From Aequoribacter fuscus (GTDB lineage Bacteria; Pseudomonadota; Gammaproteobacteria; Pseudomonadales; Halieaceae): DNA of 64,000 nt. Shown here piece after piece: positions 25,376-35,382 of this stretch. The translations under genes and the position numbers were made by a program. Numbering within the stretch: position 1 is the stretch's first letter; the number at the start of each line of letters is the position of its first letter. The notes beneath the pieces were generated by a model. It was not told the origin of the DNA and made no database searches. It saw only the letters and a program-made list of their open reading frames with translations. Location of the stretch: positions 2,728,001 through 2,792,000 of the forward strand of contig NZ_CP036423.1 in assembly GCF_009910365.1 (NCBI RefSeq), written 5' to 3'.

Positions 25376-26332
25376 GTGATTATGAGGCAATATATGACAC
25401 GCCACACACTGCAATACAAGGTATTCAACCTGCTGGAACCAGGTCTGGGTAAGGACAAGCTCAGCAAGGCGATTGATTTTGTGATCATGGGCCTCGTCAC
25501 AATGACGGTTCTGGCTGTGATTCTCGAGTCAGTCGAGTCGATTGGCGGCCGGTATGGCGCGTTTTTCGCTGACTTCGAGACGATAACCCTGTCCATATTT
25601 ACCGTCGAGTATTTGCTACGCTTCTGGTGTGCGCCTCTTAAATATCCGGAGATGTCAGCAGGTAAAGCTCGAGTTAAATACTTTTTTAGCTTTTACGGCA
25701 TGGTCGATTTACTAGCCATCTCGCCGATCATACTCGCACTTGTCTTCCCAAATTTAGACCTAGTTATCGTGAGAATTCTGAGACTGATGCGGTTTGTAAA
25801 GATCACTCAGTATAACAACGCCCTGCAGGACTTATTCCAGGCGGTGTATCATGAGAGAAGATCGTTTTTTTCGGCAGCTTATATTTTCGCTCTGGCTTTA
25901 CTACTGAGTGCTTCCCTCGCTTACTTTGCTGAGAATGAAGCGCAACCAGAAAAGTTCAGCTCCATACCAGAGGCTATGTGGTGGTCAATTATCACATTAA
26001 CAACCGTCGGATACGGCGATGTATCGCCCGTCACAGCCATGGGGAAAGTCGTTGGGGCGGTAACCGCGTTACTCGGTGTTTGCTCCGTTGCGTTATTAAC
26101 CGGTATCGTCGCGAACGCCTTTTCAGCTCAGTTGGCGCGAAAGCGCGCGGTATTCGAGAATGCCATTTTGAGAGCCCTACAAGACGGTGTGATTAGCTCG
26201 AGTGAGCGGGACTATTTACACAAAATAAGGGATGAGTTTAACTTGACTCGAGAATACGCTGACGCTGTCTTTGAGAAGTACGTAAAAGATTATGGCGATC
26301 ACAAGATCAAGCAACCAAACATAGACGATTAA
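25376..26332 (+). CDS. Voltage-gated potassium channel, six-span
   Basis: 318 residues from the GTG at 25376; ATGs at 25382 and 25394 are equally possible starts. S1-S3 lie at about 30-120, with an arginine-bearing S4 (VIVRILRLMRFVK, 130-142). S5 and the pore loop follow, with the K+ filter TTVGYGD (209-215), then S6 (about 222-250). A 68-residue cytoplasmic helical tail (ARKRAVFENAILRALQDG ...) follows, ending acidic. No RCK domain. Placed between fliS and flaG without obvious functional link. Confidence 0.92.
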   Translation: MIMRQYMTRHTLQYKVFNLLEPGLGKDKLSKAIDFVIMGLVTMTVLAVILESVESIGGRYGAFFADFETITLSIFTVEYLLRFWCAPLKYPEMSAGKARVKYFFSFYGMVDLLAISPIILALVFPNLDLVIVRILRLMRFVKITQYNNALQDLFQAVYHERRSFFSAAYIFALALLLSASLAYFAENEAQPEKFSSIPEAMWWSIITLTTVGYGDVSPVTAMGKVVGAVTALLGVCSVALLTGIVANAFSAQLARKRAVFENAILRALQDGVISSSERDYLHKIRDEFNLTREYADAVFEKYVKDYGDHKIKQPNIDD

Positions 26333-26429
26333 CCGTTGCTCTGAGACGCTTTGCCCTCGCCGCGGCTTCTAATGGTCCGCGAGTTGAACGTGCGGCTACT
26401 CAAAGCCTGCGGTATCGCACTCAAGCTGT

Positions 26430-26456
26430 TAAAGTTTTTGCGACTTGGTACGATAC
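26430..26456 (+). promoter_or_regulatory. Sigma28 promoter of flaG
   Basis: TAAAGTTT, 11 bp, TACGATAC. It matches the fliC and flgP promoters closely and lies about 90 bp before the flaG ATG. Confidence 0.85.
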
Positions 26457-26544
26457 TACTCATATAATGTTGTCTGTTTCAGATTCTGATCATAGAAGGA
26501 CTGACTGCAGAAGGCGCCGACTAACTACGAAAAGGAGAAGGGTT

Positions 26545-26928
26545 ATGGCCGACACGACCGTATCAACTGCCACACCCGCTGCGCAGGCAAAGGTAGCTGT
26601 ACCTCTTGCGCCTCAGAGCAAACCTGCACCAAAAGAAAAAGTCGTTAATAGCGGAGAGCAACTCGCGCAGGCGAAGAAAACCGCCAATGTCACCTTTTCT
26701 GAGCTAAAGACCAACTTAGACCAAGCGATCGTTGAACTCAACAAAGCGATGAAACACAAACAAGTCGAAGCCACCATATCCCATGACAAAACGTCGAATC
26801 GCTATGTTGTTAGTATCACCGACAAAGCTTCCGGTGAAGTGATTCGTCAAGTCCCTAGTGAAGCCATTCAACAGTTTGCAAGAAATTTAGAGGAACTCAA
26901 GGGCGTTCTATTTGACGCGATGCTTTAG
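26545..26928 (+). CDS. flaG: FlaG family flagellar protein
   Basis: 127 residues from the ATG with SD AAGGAGAAGGG; a longer in-frame ORF from 26467 has no SD. The Pro/Ala/Lys-rich N-terminus precedes the FlaG core: LKTNLDQAIVELNKAMKHKQ, YVVSITDKASGEVIRQVPSE and a C-terminal LEELKGVLFDAML. FlaG proteins affect filament length in polar-flagellated bacteria; mechanism unclear. Convergent with fliD. Confidence 0.92.
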   Translation: MADTTVSTATPAAQAKVAVPLAPQSKPAPKEKVVNSGEQLAQAKKTANVTFSELKTNLDQAIVELNKAMKHKQVEATISHDKTSNRYVVSITDKASGEVIRQVPSEAIQQFARNLEELKGVLFDAML

Positions 26929-27113
26929 GCTTCTGTTAAGCACTTTACGAGTATTAACCGACACTCCCTTGCCAACACATCCGAGCGCAATTCATATTAA
27001 ACCCAAGTTAGGGCGAATAGCGGCGGACTTGCATTGGTTTAATGCAGGACAAGCAGACCAAACAAAACCAGCGACACAGTGACAACGTCGGCGCTTCAGC
27101 TGAACACTGCAGA

Positions 27114-28535
27114 TCAATTATCCTGACCAATGTTGGCAATAGAATCCAATTGCTGCTTAACGTAGTCTCGGGTGCCGTTCAGTGTATTCACAAGATCTTC
27201 CATAACACTAAACTGCTTGAGATAACTCTGATAAACCTTTTCCATTCTGAGCTCTATCGCTAGCAATCGGTCCTCGTAAGTCCTCAACTGCTGGGTCGCT
27301 GTATCCTCGCGAACAGCAAAAATGCCATCCATTGAATCCATGAGCCCATTAATGACTTCCATAGAATCGAAGGCAAGACCCTGGTCAGCGCCATCATAAG
27401 CAGACTGATTGGTCGTGCCGGCAGAGAGCATCGTCACCACATCAGAAAAATTATTCAGTACCACCTCATCATAGGTGGCCTCATTAAAAGATAAGGTGCC
27501 GGTTTTTGTTAGCTCAATTCCAAGGTCACGTAATGCCGAGACGTCACCTGAAGGTGTCGATGAATCGGTCGTAACCGCGGCGTAAATAGCGTCTCTGACG
27601 CTCCTAACGAATGCCATATCGTTCGACAGAGCGCCTCCTACCTCTTCTTCAGTTGAAGCAGGATCAGAGAGTTCGTTCAGTACTACCTGAACCACGTTGT
27701 AGGTCGCAACGAGTTCTTTCAGCTTCTCTTTGAGCGTCGTCGTATCATTTGTAACTTGCAAACTGGTACCGCTGGCTACCGCATTCAGGTTAAGAGTAAC
27801 GCCCGAGATCGCGTCTGATATGGTATTACTGGTGCGCTCAATACTCATACCATCGACCGTTAGCAGAGCGTTTGCGGCAGACTGTAATTGATTACCGGCG
27901 GTGTGAAACCCTAGATCAGGCGTGGACGATATCGTAAAGGCATTGTCCTCACCACTGGGACCCTGCAACACAATCCTGTAGTTCGTGCCCGCGGTGTCGG
28001 TATCAATCAGGGTGGCTGTAAACCCAGTACCAGAGGCGTTAATAGCAGCTACAACGCCAGCAGGTGTATCATCGCCAGCGTCCACGCCAATCGTTTGAGT
28101 CGAGCCGTTACTGGTTACCGTAATATCGAATGCACTACCGGAATTCAAACTTTCCGTGCTTGAAGTGTATTCACTCGAGCGATTACGCTGCGATGCCGCT
28201 AACTGTGTCACATCAATTTGGTGGCTACCCGAGACCGCGCTACCTTGAGTCGAACCAATCGAAACAGCCGGCGTATTGCTGGACACCGCAATGGGCGTCG
28301 CTAACTCCTGGGCATCGTTGAGCCCATTGAACTGCTCTGTCAGCAGTTCAACATTGTACTTTAACACTGCATAAGCAGAAATGGCCGCCTCAGTATCGGT
28401 CTTGGCACGAGTGACTCTATCTTGCTGAGGCATCATCTCAGCATCGGCTAAATCACGCGCGAGCTTAATGACATCGATCCCCGAACCATTTCCCATATTT
28501 AACAGAACGCTTGATGCGACGTCCGAGGTTGCCAT
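27114..28535 (-). CDS. fliD: Flagellar filament cap FliD
   Basis: 473 residues. N-terminal GSGIDVIKLARDLADAEMMPQ is the conserved FliD N-domain; the centre has two Ig-like variable domains; the C-terminal coiled coil (LRTYEDRLLAIELRMEKVYQ) ends in NTLNG. The pentameric cap inserts flagellin at the tip. It follows flgL by 33 bp and probably ends the long flg operon. Confidence 0.95.
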   Translation of the reverse strand: MATSDVASSVLLNMGNGSGIDVIKLARDLADAEMMPQQDRVTRAKTDTEAAISAYAVLKYNVELLTEQFNGLNDAQELATPIAVSSNTPAVSIGSTQGSAVSGSHQIDVTQLAASQRNRSSEYTSSTESLNSGSAFDITVTSNGSTQTIGVDAGDDTPAGVVAAINASGTGFTATLIDTDTAGTNYRIVLQGPSGEDNAFTISSTPDLGFHTAGNQLQSAANALLTVDGMSIERTSNTISDAISGVTLNLNAVASGTSLQVTNDTTTLKEKLKELVATYNVVQVVLNELSDPASTEEEVGGALSNDMAFVRSVRDAIYAAVTTDSSTPSGDVSALRDLGIELTKTGTLSFNEATYDEVVLNNFSDVVTMLSAGTTNQSAYDGADQGLAFDSMEVINGLMDSMDGIFAVREDTATQQLRTYEDRLLAIELRMEKVYQSYLKQFSVMEDLVNTLNGTRDYVKQQLDSIANIGQDN

Positions 28536-28568
28536 GCCTTACTCCAAGTTAAACCAGTTTCAATGTAC

Positions 28569-30083
28569 TCATCGGATGTAGTCGAACAGTGTGAGCTGTG
28601 AGATTTTTGCAAAGCTGCTCTGCAGCGCTTCAAGAGCCATCGCTTCCTTAGACAGCTCAGTGACTGCCGAAGCGTAATCTAAATCTTTTTCACCCGAGAG
28701 GAGCACCGACAAGCGAACTTGCGCATCCTCGAGAATGAGTTTTTGAGACACGATAGTCGATGCGCGGCCCGCGGTCATAGAAAGGGCAACTGTCGAGGCA
28801 TCAACCAACTGAGAAACTTCGCCCAAGCGCTCCCGGATGCCACTGCCATTATTGGTGTTCAAATCATACAAAAGATCGTCTAGCACCTGAAAATAGTCGG
28901 CCTTCTGAGCCTCCCCCGGTCGAGTGATCGACACGTCGCCTAACTGAACGGAGGTGTTTACGCTACCATCGCCGTCAGCATCGTATGCGCCACCGACAAA
29001 AACCACCTTGTAATCACCATACTTTTCAACACTGATTTCGACACTTTGCCAGTCGCCGTCATCATCAGCACTCAGCGTTTGGTTCACAACTGCTTGCATC
29101 TCGCCTGTGCGAGCATTGAGCAGATAGGCCATCACATCGACTTGGTCACCACCACCATTCGCCTTAAAATTAAGAGTCACTTTGTCGCCGACGCTTAAGC
29201 TTCTGGCTTCACCTGCTGTCACGACAGGACCTCGGATTACACCATAATTATCTAAGCTCGCCGTGGTTGTCATTTCAAGCGATTTTTCGCCCGCTTCGAC
29301 ACCGTCAGCGACCACTTGTGAAGAGAAAGAACTACTGGTAACCGCTGGATTATCAGAGACGGTGTTAAGGGTTGGATAATCGTCATCCACGAGGGACGTA
29401 AAACCAGCGACCGCAGCGCCACTCACGAGCTGTACGTTGTTGACAACCCAACCCGATGGTTGCTGCGAGCCAGTATCTGCGCTGGTAAAACTCGAACCGA
29501 AGATCGCTGAGCCGCCGTCTCTGTCCACTTGCGAAAATGCGCGAGTGCCGATGGTATTGATCACCATTTTCCGGTTGTCGGTCACATTGACTTCGACCTC
29601 GGAATAATCGCCATTATACTGAACGCGGTCGTAGGCATCCTTCACGAACGCTGGTTCAGATGACTGCGAACCGGCGAAGATGTAATTCCCAAAGGAATCT
29701 TGCGTATTAGAGAGATTAAACAGCTCGTCTCGCAAGCCTGTGATTTCTGCCGCTACGATGCGCCGGTCAACGGCCGTTAACGTATCTGATGCAGCACTGA
29801 TAGTCAGCTGATTCACTCGTCGCATGATGTCGCTGACTGAGCGGAGCGCGACTTCTTCGGTAGACAGTCGCGTTTCAACCGCATTCAAGTTGCGAGCAAA
29901 AACATCTTGCCTCTCTATCGCCGACGTTAAACGATTGATGCTCGCTGATTTGGAAGGATTGTCGCTGGGATTCACCAACTGACTACCCGATCCGAGCTGA
30001 GCTTGTAACTGCGCGACCTTCGCTTGCTGCTGCTGCATCTGGTTAATGCTGTTTCTAAAAAACTGACCCGTTGAAATCTTCAC
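28569..30083 (-). CDS. flgL: Hook-filament junction protein FlgL
   Basis: 504 residues, longer than the usual 300-400. Flagellin-like ends: N-terminal MKISTGQFFRNSINQMQQQQ and LGSGSQLVNPSDNPSKSASI; C-terminal DYASAVTELSKEAMALEALQ and SQLTLFDYIR. The extra length is a central beta-rich insert (about 215-400). It lies 8 bp after flgK and joins hook to filament with FlgK. Confidence 0.94.
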   Translation of the reverse strand: MKISTGQFFRNSINQMQQQQAKVAQLQAQLGSGSQLVNPSDNPSKSASINRLTSAIERQDVFARNLNAVETRLSTEEVALRSVSDIMRRVNQLTISAASDTLTAVDRRIVAAEITGLRDELFNLSNTQDSFGNYIFAGSQSSEPAFVKDAYDRVQYNGDYSEVEVNVTDNRKMVINTIGTRAFSQVDRDGGSAIFGSSFTSADTGSQQPSGWVVNNVQLVSGAAVAGFTSLVDDDYPTLNTVSDNPAVTSSSFSSQVVADGVEAGEKSLEMTTTASLDNYGVIRGPVVTAGEARSLSVGDKVTLNFKANGGGDQVDVMAYLLNARTGEMQAVVNQTLSADDDGDWQSVEISVEKYGDYKVVFVGGAYDADGDGSVNTSVQLGDVSITRPGEAQKADYFQVLDDLLYDLNTNNGSGIRERLGEVSQLVDASTVALSMTAGRASTIVSQKLILEDAQVRLSVLLSGEKDLDYASAVTELSKEAMALEALQSSFAKISQLTLFDYIR

Positions 30084-30091
30084 AATAACCC

Positions 30092-33000
30092 CTACGAAAT
30101 CCGCATGAGAATATCAAAGGCTTTCTGAGATGCCTGAACCACTTGGGCAGCGGCCTGATACGCTTGCTGGAATCGAATTAAATTGGCCGCCTCGTCGTCT
30201 AAGTTAACGCCAGAGGCCTGCTCCCGACTGTTATACGCTTGATCGTAGACCACTTTCAGCGCTTCCTGTCGTAGTTCGCTCATCTCTGACCGTGACCCAA
30301 CGCCAGTCACCAAATCTAAATACGCTTCAGTGAACGTTTGTCCTGATATAATCGGACGTTTCGACCACTCCATTAGCGCTAACAGATTTTTATTGTTGCC
30401 CGCCGGGCTGCTGTTGGCTTCTACAAAAAACTCGTCGCCCTTGCTGGGTTTGGCTTCAAAGCTGATGGATGTGCCCCGATATTCAATCGGTTTACCATAT
30501 TCAAAGGCTCGCGTGGCGACCACAGTGTCCGTGGCTATATCGGTAATCGTATACACCGACTCTGCCGTGAAGTTTAATTTGTAAGGCGCTGCCGGTAGCT
30601 GCTGCTCAGTGTCTTCGGCGGCCGTCATACGGCTATTCGTGATTGAAGCGCCGACCGCCCCGGTTCCAGTCACGAATACTGCCAGCTCCTCATTGAGCGG
30701 CTGATCTGAATAGATGCCTGTGTAAAAACCAAGACGTCCCATATCCGATGGTTGACCTGACGCTATCGTTAGGGCCACTTCAGATTGCTCAGCAGATGCG
30801 ATTGAAAATCTGCCCGTGTAAACGCCGGTGCTGAGGTTGAGAGCTGTTGTCGAGTCTGTGCCTCCAAGCACAATATTCTCTCCGGCATGACCTGCAGCAT
30901 TGACCAATTTGAAGCTTGAATCAGAGAGCCACTCCGCTCTAACATTTGTATCGTTAGTACTGGCGTTGATGATATCTACCATCTCCGCCATCGTTACGCT
31001 TGGGTCGAAGGAGATAGACTCTCCGTTGATCTCGAGCGTTTTGCTGGGGTCTATCTCGTTCACGATGAGAGTGTTGCTGGCCTCGATAGTCACGTCAGAT
31101 ATGCCCAATCGATCGGCTTCGTCGGTCAGCCACTCTTTAACAGTCGCCGCCGAAAGCACCTCTCCATTAGTCAGTGTTAAAGGACCCAGTGCGTTACCAT
31201 TCAGGCTCAATGTGCCATCAGCAATGTAATCCTCTGAAGCACCCGAAGTGTTTTCGTAGATCGGTATCGCACCTGATGAAATTGCCGCCTCGAACGCCAC
31301 GCTTTCTGTAATCAGGGACCCGGTAATGGGATCTATTTGATCAACAAGCCTTTCCGTCCTAAATCCGATTGCGCCAAGTCGAATAGCGTTATCAAGGTAG
31401 GCGTCTGTCCCCGATTTATTCAAGTAGGCACTGCTATATGCCGCCGTAGTATTAAAGCCCCCATCGCCGGTTTTCAATGCCGTCGCTTCTGCGCTGGTTA
31501 GAGAGGTACCCGCTAAATGAGCAGATTCCGCAGTAAATATTTGTATTTTTTGATCACTGTTTGGGCCAATATCAAACAACACCGTTTGCGAGTGACTACC
31601 CGCATCTATCTTCAACACAGGACGGTTGTTGCTTGCGCTTAAAACGAAATCCGACTCGCTGGATCTGTTCGGTTTTAACTGACTCAGGCTGATGCCATTC
31701 TCAAAGCCCTCGCTGCGAGCGCTCGCCGGAATGTAAGATAATGCGGCGCTCAAGTCAGCAGAATTCGATACCGCGGGTCTGAGGCTCATAGGCTCGGATG
31801 CGGCGAGCTCGTATGGGTCATTTAACGTCATTGCAAAGGTTGTAGCAGGTCTGTCACGAGGCGTGATCGTTAGGGTATCACCATCGTTTGCTTGGCCAGA
31901 GACGATCAATTGTAGCCCTTTATAAGTAAATGCATTGTCTGCAGATAGTTCCGCCTCTGGATAGACGGTCGCACCTGAGAAAACCAGCCAGCTATCTGAG
32001 CTTTCCCTGTACATCACTCTCATGGTGTTGCTTGGCAGCTCTGAGTAGTCGATCACCTCCATCGCTACTGAAATATCGCCAGTTACCGCGTCGGTTGAAA
32101 TATCATAACTCGGTGCAATCGAAAATACGTCGCCGCCAAAGGACCCGCGGAGATCCACCCCTTGCCGGTGCGTCTCATTTACGTTGGCAGCAAACTCAAC
32201 CGCTAGATGATCGAGACCATCTCTTACCACCGCCACGACCTCGCTTCGAAACGCCAGAAGTCCACCCAACTCGCCGCCATTCAAAACGGGTATCGGCTGT
32301 TTTTTACCCCTTGGATCGAGCACCAGCTGAACATCGGATGACGGATCCGCAGAATCATTCGCGATTCCTACTCTCTGCGTCCCTCGCGAATCGACAAACA
32401 CGAAGCCTCTGCCTGGCCCACCGAGATTAACCGATACTTCTCCGTTATCGGATTCATTCACGCCAATAGTGACCAAACTCGCCATCTTTCGTAGGATCAG
32501 ATCTCGCTGGTCCATCAACTGCGGGGGCTGCTTGGTCACATCTGACTTGCGCCCCAATTGCTTGTTGACCGCTAACAACTGATCCGCTAAACCATTGATC
32601 TGAGACACCGTCGAATTCACTTTTGCTTTGGACTCAGCTGCGACTGAATCGACCTGTGCAGACAACGTGTTGAAACGCGACGCCAATTCACTGCCACTGT
32701 TCAACACTTCGTTTCTTAGCGGAATTGAGGCGGGCTCGACACTAAGCAGTTGGTTAGCATTAAAAAAAGCATCTATTGCGTTCGCTAGATTAGAGGTCTC
32801 GGAACCCATAATGTCGACGATCCGCTGTGTGTACTCAATGAATGGAGTCGTCGCATCTAAATCACTGGCACTATCACGCAACGACCGCTCTACAAACTCG
32901 TCGTAGGAGCGCTGAACGCTCCCGGTAAAGGCCCCTGTACCCAAGTAGTAATTGGCAATCTGGGTTGGATACGACTCCGTGATCTTCACTTCCTGCTTGG

Positions 33001-33103
33001 AATAACCCTCGGTATTCACATTCGAGATATTATTACTGGTCGTGGCTATGGCTTGACGATACACATTGATCGCGCTCGCTCCGATCGATAGAAAATCGCT
33101 CAT
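30092..33103 (-). CDS. flgK: Hook-filament junction protein FlgK, oversized
   Basis: 1003 residues, about 450 more than enterobacterial FlgK. N-terminal INVYRQAIATTSNNISNVNT and YSKQEVKITE, and C-terminal VNLDDEAANLIRFQQAYQAA and VVQASQKAFDILM, are canonical. The surplus lies in the middle (about 330-880), with repeated short beta-rich modules such as LNGNALGPLTLTNGEVLS and LEINGESISFDPSVTMAEMV. Its ATG overlaps the flgJ end by 4 bp. Confidence 0.95.
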   Translation of the reverse strand: MSDFLSIGASAINVYRQAIATTSNNISNVNTEGYSKQEVKITESYPTQIANYYLGTGAFTGSVQRSYDEFVERSLRDSASDLDATTPFIEYTQRIVDIMGSETSNLANAIDAFFNANQLLSVEPASIPLRNEVLNSGSELASRFNTLSAQVDSVAAESKAKVNSTVSQINGLADQLLAVNKQLGRKSDVTKQPPQLMDQRDLILRKMASLVTIGVNESDNGEVSVNLGGPGRGFVFVDSRGTQRVGIANDSADPSSDVQLVLDPRGKKQPIPVLNGGELGGLLAFRSEVVAVVRDGLDHLAVEFAANVNETHRQGVDLRGSFGGDVFSIAPSYDISTDAVTGDISVAMEVIDYSELPSNTMRVMYRESSDSWLVFSGATVYPEAELSADNAFTYKGLQLIVSGQANDGDTLTITPRDRPATTFAMTLNDPYELAASEPMSLRPAVSNSADLSAALSYIPASARSEGFENGISLSQLKPNRSSESDFVLSASNNRPVLKIDAGSHSQTVLFDIGPNSDQKIQIFTAESAHLAGTSLTSAEATALKTGDGGFNTTAAYSSAYLNKSGTDAYLDNAIRLGAIGFRTERLVDQIDPITGSLITESVAFEAAISSGAIPIYENTSGASEDYIADGTLSLNGNALGPLTLTNGEVLSAATVKEWLTDEADRLGISDVTIEASNTLIVNEIDPSKTLEINGESISFDPSVTMAEMVDIINASTNDTNVRAEWLSDSSFKLVNAAGHAGENIVLGGTDSTTALNLSTGVYTGRFSIASAEQSEVALTIASGQPSDMGRLGFYTGIYSDQPLNEELAVFVTGTGAVGASITNSRMTAAEDTEQQLPAAPYKLNFTAESVYTITDIATDTVVATRAFEYGKPIEYRGTSISFEAKPSKGDEFFVEANSSPAGNNKNLLALMEWSKRPIISGQTFTEAYLDLVTGVGSRSEMSELRQEALKVVYDQAYNSREQASGVNLDDEAANLIRFQQAYQAAAQVVQASQKAFDILMRIS

Positions 33104-33492
33104 TTAATAAATGCCTTTACCAATGACATGGTCGGTTTCATCCCTACCCCTCTGTACGCCTCAATACCCTTGGCATCAGCCTTGCCACCACCCATATTGT
33201 TCTCCATTGCTCTTTGCATCCAATCCCCAACCCCCAACGAGCCGGTCTTGGCCATCTGAACAGACAGCTCCTCATCGAACATCTGCTCGTAAACCTTGGA
33301 CTCGCTCGACGACATAAGATCGCTTTTCAAGACATCGCCGGCTTCCCGCATAGATTTCAGCATCATCTGCATGAAATAGGCTTCAAATTGCTGCCCTACC
33401 TCTCCTACCGCTGCTGACGCATCTGTCCTCGCCTTTGTACGCAGTGTCGCGAGACCCGAAAAATCGCTGTAAGAACTGATACTACCCTCCAT
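33100..33492 (-). CDS. flgJ: Rod-binding protein FlgJ, single-domain form
   Basis: 130 residues covering only the rod-cap domain: EVGQQFEAYFMQMMLKSMRE, then YEQMFDEELSVQMAKTGSLG. The C-terminal muramidase domain found in most gammaproteobacterial FlgJ is missing. The stop is natural and the flgK ATG overlaps it, so this is not a recent truncation. Peptidoglycan for the rod must then be opened by another enzyme, not found in the window. Confidence 0.9.
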   Translation of the reverse strand: MEGSISSYSDFSGLATLRTKARTDASAAVGEVGQQFEAYFMQMMLKSMREAGDVLKSDLMSSSESKVYEQMFDEELSVQMAKTGSLGVGDWMQRAMENNMGGGKADAKGIEAYRGVGMKPTMSLVKAFIK

Positions 33493-34650
33493 TCACATCA
33501 CCAAAATATCGGCGTGGAGGCTGCCAGCCATCTTAAGAGCCTCCAGGATGGCAATCAAAGAAGACGTCGATGCGCCCGCTGCATTCACCGCCGATACGAC
33601 CTCTTTTAAGTCTACACCGGGTTCAAAAACGACCGCTTCTCCTTCGGTATCGACTGCGATACCGGCATTTTGTACGCCTACGGTAACCCCGTCAGAGAAC
33701 GGTTCCGGCTGCGACACGGTATTCAAGGTCTGGATTCTGACCGAAATGCTACCATGCGATACCGCAGCCGCTTTAACTGCAACGTTTTGATTGATAACGA
33801 CCGTGCCCGTGCGGGAATTTACCACGATGCGTGCTTCAGGATCGGAGGGATCCACTTCTAGATTCTCGATCATGCTCACAAACTTAACTCGCTGAGACGT
33901 GTCAGATGGGGCGTTGACTGCGAGAGAGACGCCATCCAGAGAAAACGCTGTGCCCTCACCGTATTCCTCATTGATCGCCGTTGTTATCGCATCAGTGGTG
34001 CCAAAATCTTTGGCATGAACATTAAAAACTAAATACTCACTAGTACCAAACGGGGTATCGACTTCTCTCTCGATAATAGCGCCCCGAGGAATTCTGCCCG
34101 AGGTCGGCACGCCAACCTGGATACTTGTGCCTGCCATTTCTTCGTTTAAACCCGTTACCGTGAGGGAACCTTGGGCAATCGCATAAGTTTGACCGTCAAT
34201 GCCCCGCAAGCGCGTCATGATCAGTGTTCCGCCGCGCAAACTCTCAGCCACGCCCAACGCCGACACATTGACATCCAGACGCTGCCCAGGCTTCGCAAAG
34301 GCAGGCAAATCTGCTGTCACCATGACAGCAGCAACGTTATCAAGCTCTAATGGACGTCCGCGGGACTGCGCCAGATCAAAGTCATCATAAGGGTTTGTAG
34401 TGACCCCTAAACTCGACAAAATCGACTTTAAGCTTTGGCCTGTAAATGACACATCTTTGCCATCGCCTGTCCCTTGCAAACCTACAACCAACCCATAGCC
34501 GATTAATTGGTTCTCGCGAACGCCGCCGACGGACGCGAGGTCTTTAACTCTCTCGGCATGACTTGGATTTGCCACCAGACTGGTGCAAACAAGAAGGAGC
34601 AAAGAAAGGAGTCCTTTGGTGCCGCCGTTTCTTACTTTACTTAAGGTCAT
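33493..34650 (-). CDS. flgI: Flagellar P-ring protein FlgI
   Basis: 385 residues from the ATG at 34650, which has a strong SD (AAGGAG, 6 bp away); the longer ORF from 34680 would overlap flgH. A signal peptide ends near PSHA, then the P-ring body ERVKDLASVGGVRENQLIGY, LVVGLQGTGDGKD and GTVVINQNVAVKAAAVSHGS. Forms the periplasmic bushing in the peptidoglycan layer with FlgA as chaperone. Confidence 0.95.
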   Translation of the reverse strand: MTLSKVRNGGTKGLLSLLLLVCTSLVANPSHAERVKDLASVGGVRENQLIGYGLVVGLQGTGDGKDVSFTGQSLKSILSSLGVTTNPYDDFDLAQSRGRPLELDNVAAVMVTADLPAFAKPGQRLDVNVSALGVAESLRGGTLIMTRLRGIDGQTYAIAQGSLTVTGLNEEMAGTSIQVGVPTSGRIPRGAIIEREVDTPFGTSEYLVFNVHAKDFGTTDAITTAINEEYGEGTAFSLDGVSLAVNAPSDTSQRVKFVSMIENLEVDPSDPEARIVVNSRTGTVVINQNVAVKAAAVSHGSISVRIQTLNTVSQPEPFSDGVTVGVQNAGIAVDTEGEAVVFEPGVDLKEVVSAVNAAGASTSSLIAILEALKMAGSLHADILVM

Positions 34651-34676
34651 AACAAACTCCTTCCATAGATCATCGG

Positions 34677-35357
34677 TCATAGGGGCCAGAACTTGAACAG
34701 CATTGAAGTCAGCCAGCCAGGTTGAGTGCTTGTCGCGAGGTCGCCAGTGCCTTTGTATGCGATCTGCGCATTGGCCAGTCTTTGAGACAACACCGAGTTA
34801 TCCATTTGAATATCTGTTGAACGAACGATGCCCCGCACCTGTATGAATTCGGACCCTTCCGTCATCGAGAGCTGTTTTTCACCTTGCACAACCAAATTTC
34901 CGTTCGGAAGCACCTCTGTAACCATTGCGGTTATGACACCTTCCAAAGATGCGTTTTGGGCAGTACTCCCACCACCTTCCGATTTAACGGTCGCCCCATC
35001 GCGTTTTAGATAGGGCAGTGCCTTACCGATAAAGCCAGTTTGCGGAAAAAGCTCACTTGGGCCTCTCGTACCGAGCACATTGTTTTCAGAGACTCGCTCG
35101 GTCGACAGATTGGTGTTGCGACTCGCCTGTGTGGTTTCGCTGAGCACGATGGTGACGATGTCACCCACATACCATTCTCGCTGTCCCTCAAACAGTGACA
35201 GCCCGCTGCGATTATTCAAAATAGAGCCTGTCGCAGGACCCGTCACTACCGGTTGTAAAGGTCGGATAGGTGCGAATTCGTTGTACCTTTCCAAAGATGG
35301 CTTAGACGCGCAACCTACGATCAAGCTCAATCCCGCCAACAACATCCAGTATTTCAT
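34677..35357 (-). CDS. flgH: Flagellar L-ring lipoprotein FlgH
   Basis: 226 residues. Lipobox IVGC with Cys16; the body has SLFEGQREWYVGDIVTIVLS, SLEGVITAMVTEVLPNGNLV and QVRGIVRSTDIQMDNSVLSQ, all conserved in the outer-membrane ring. Followed by flgI on the same strand. Confidence 0.96.
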   Translation of the reverse strand: MKYWMLLAGLSLIVGCASKPSLERYNEFAPIRPLQPVVTGPATGSILNNRSGLSLFEGQREWYVGDIVTIVLSETTQASRNTNLSTERVSENNVLGTRGPSELFPQTGFIGKALPYLKRDGATVKSEGGGSTAQNASLEGVITAMVTEVLPNGNLVVQGEKQLSMTEGSEFIQVRGIVRSTDIQMDNSVLSQRLANAQIAYKGTGDLATSTQPGWLTSMLFKFWPL

Positions 35358-35382
35358 AATTCCACTCCGCTCTTTACGGGTA

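Noticed and set aside
26467-26544. Extended FlaG N-terminus
   Set aside because: No SD at the upstream start, while the ATG at 26545 has AAGGAGAAGGG.
31930-32430. 166-codon plus-strand ORF inside flgK
   Set aside because: Antisense shadow of the flgK insert; Arg/Pro/Ser-rich composition typical of a reversed reading frame and no SD.
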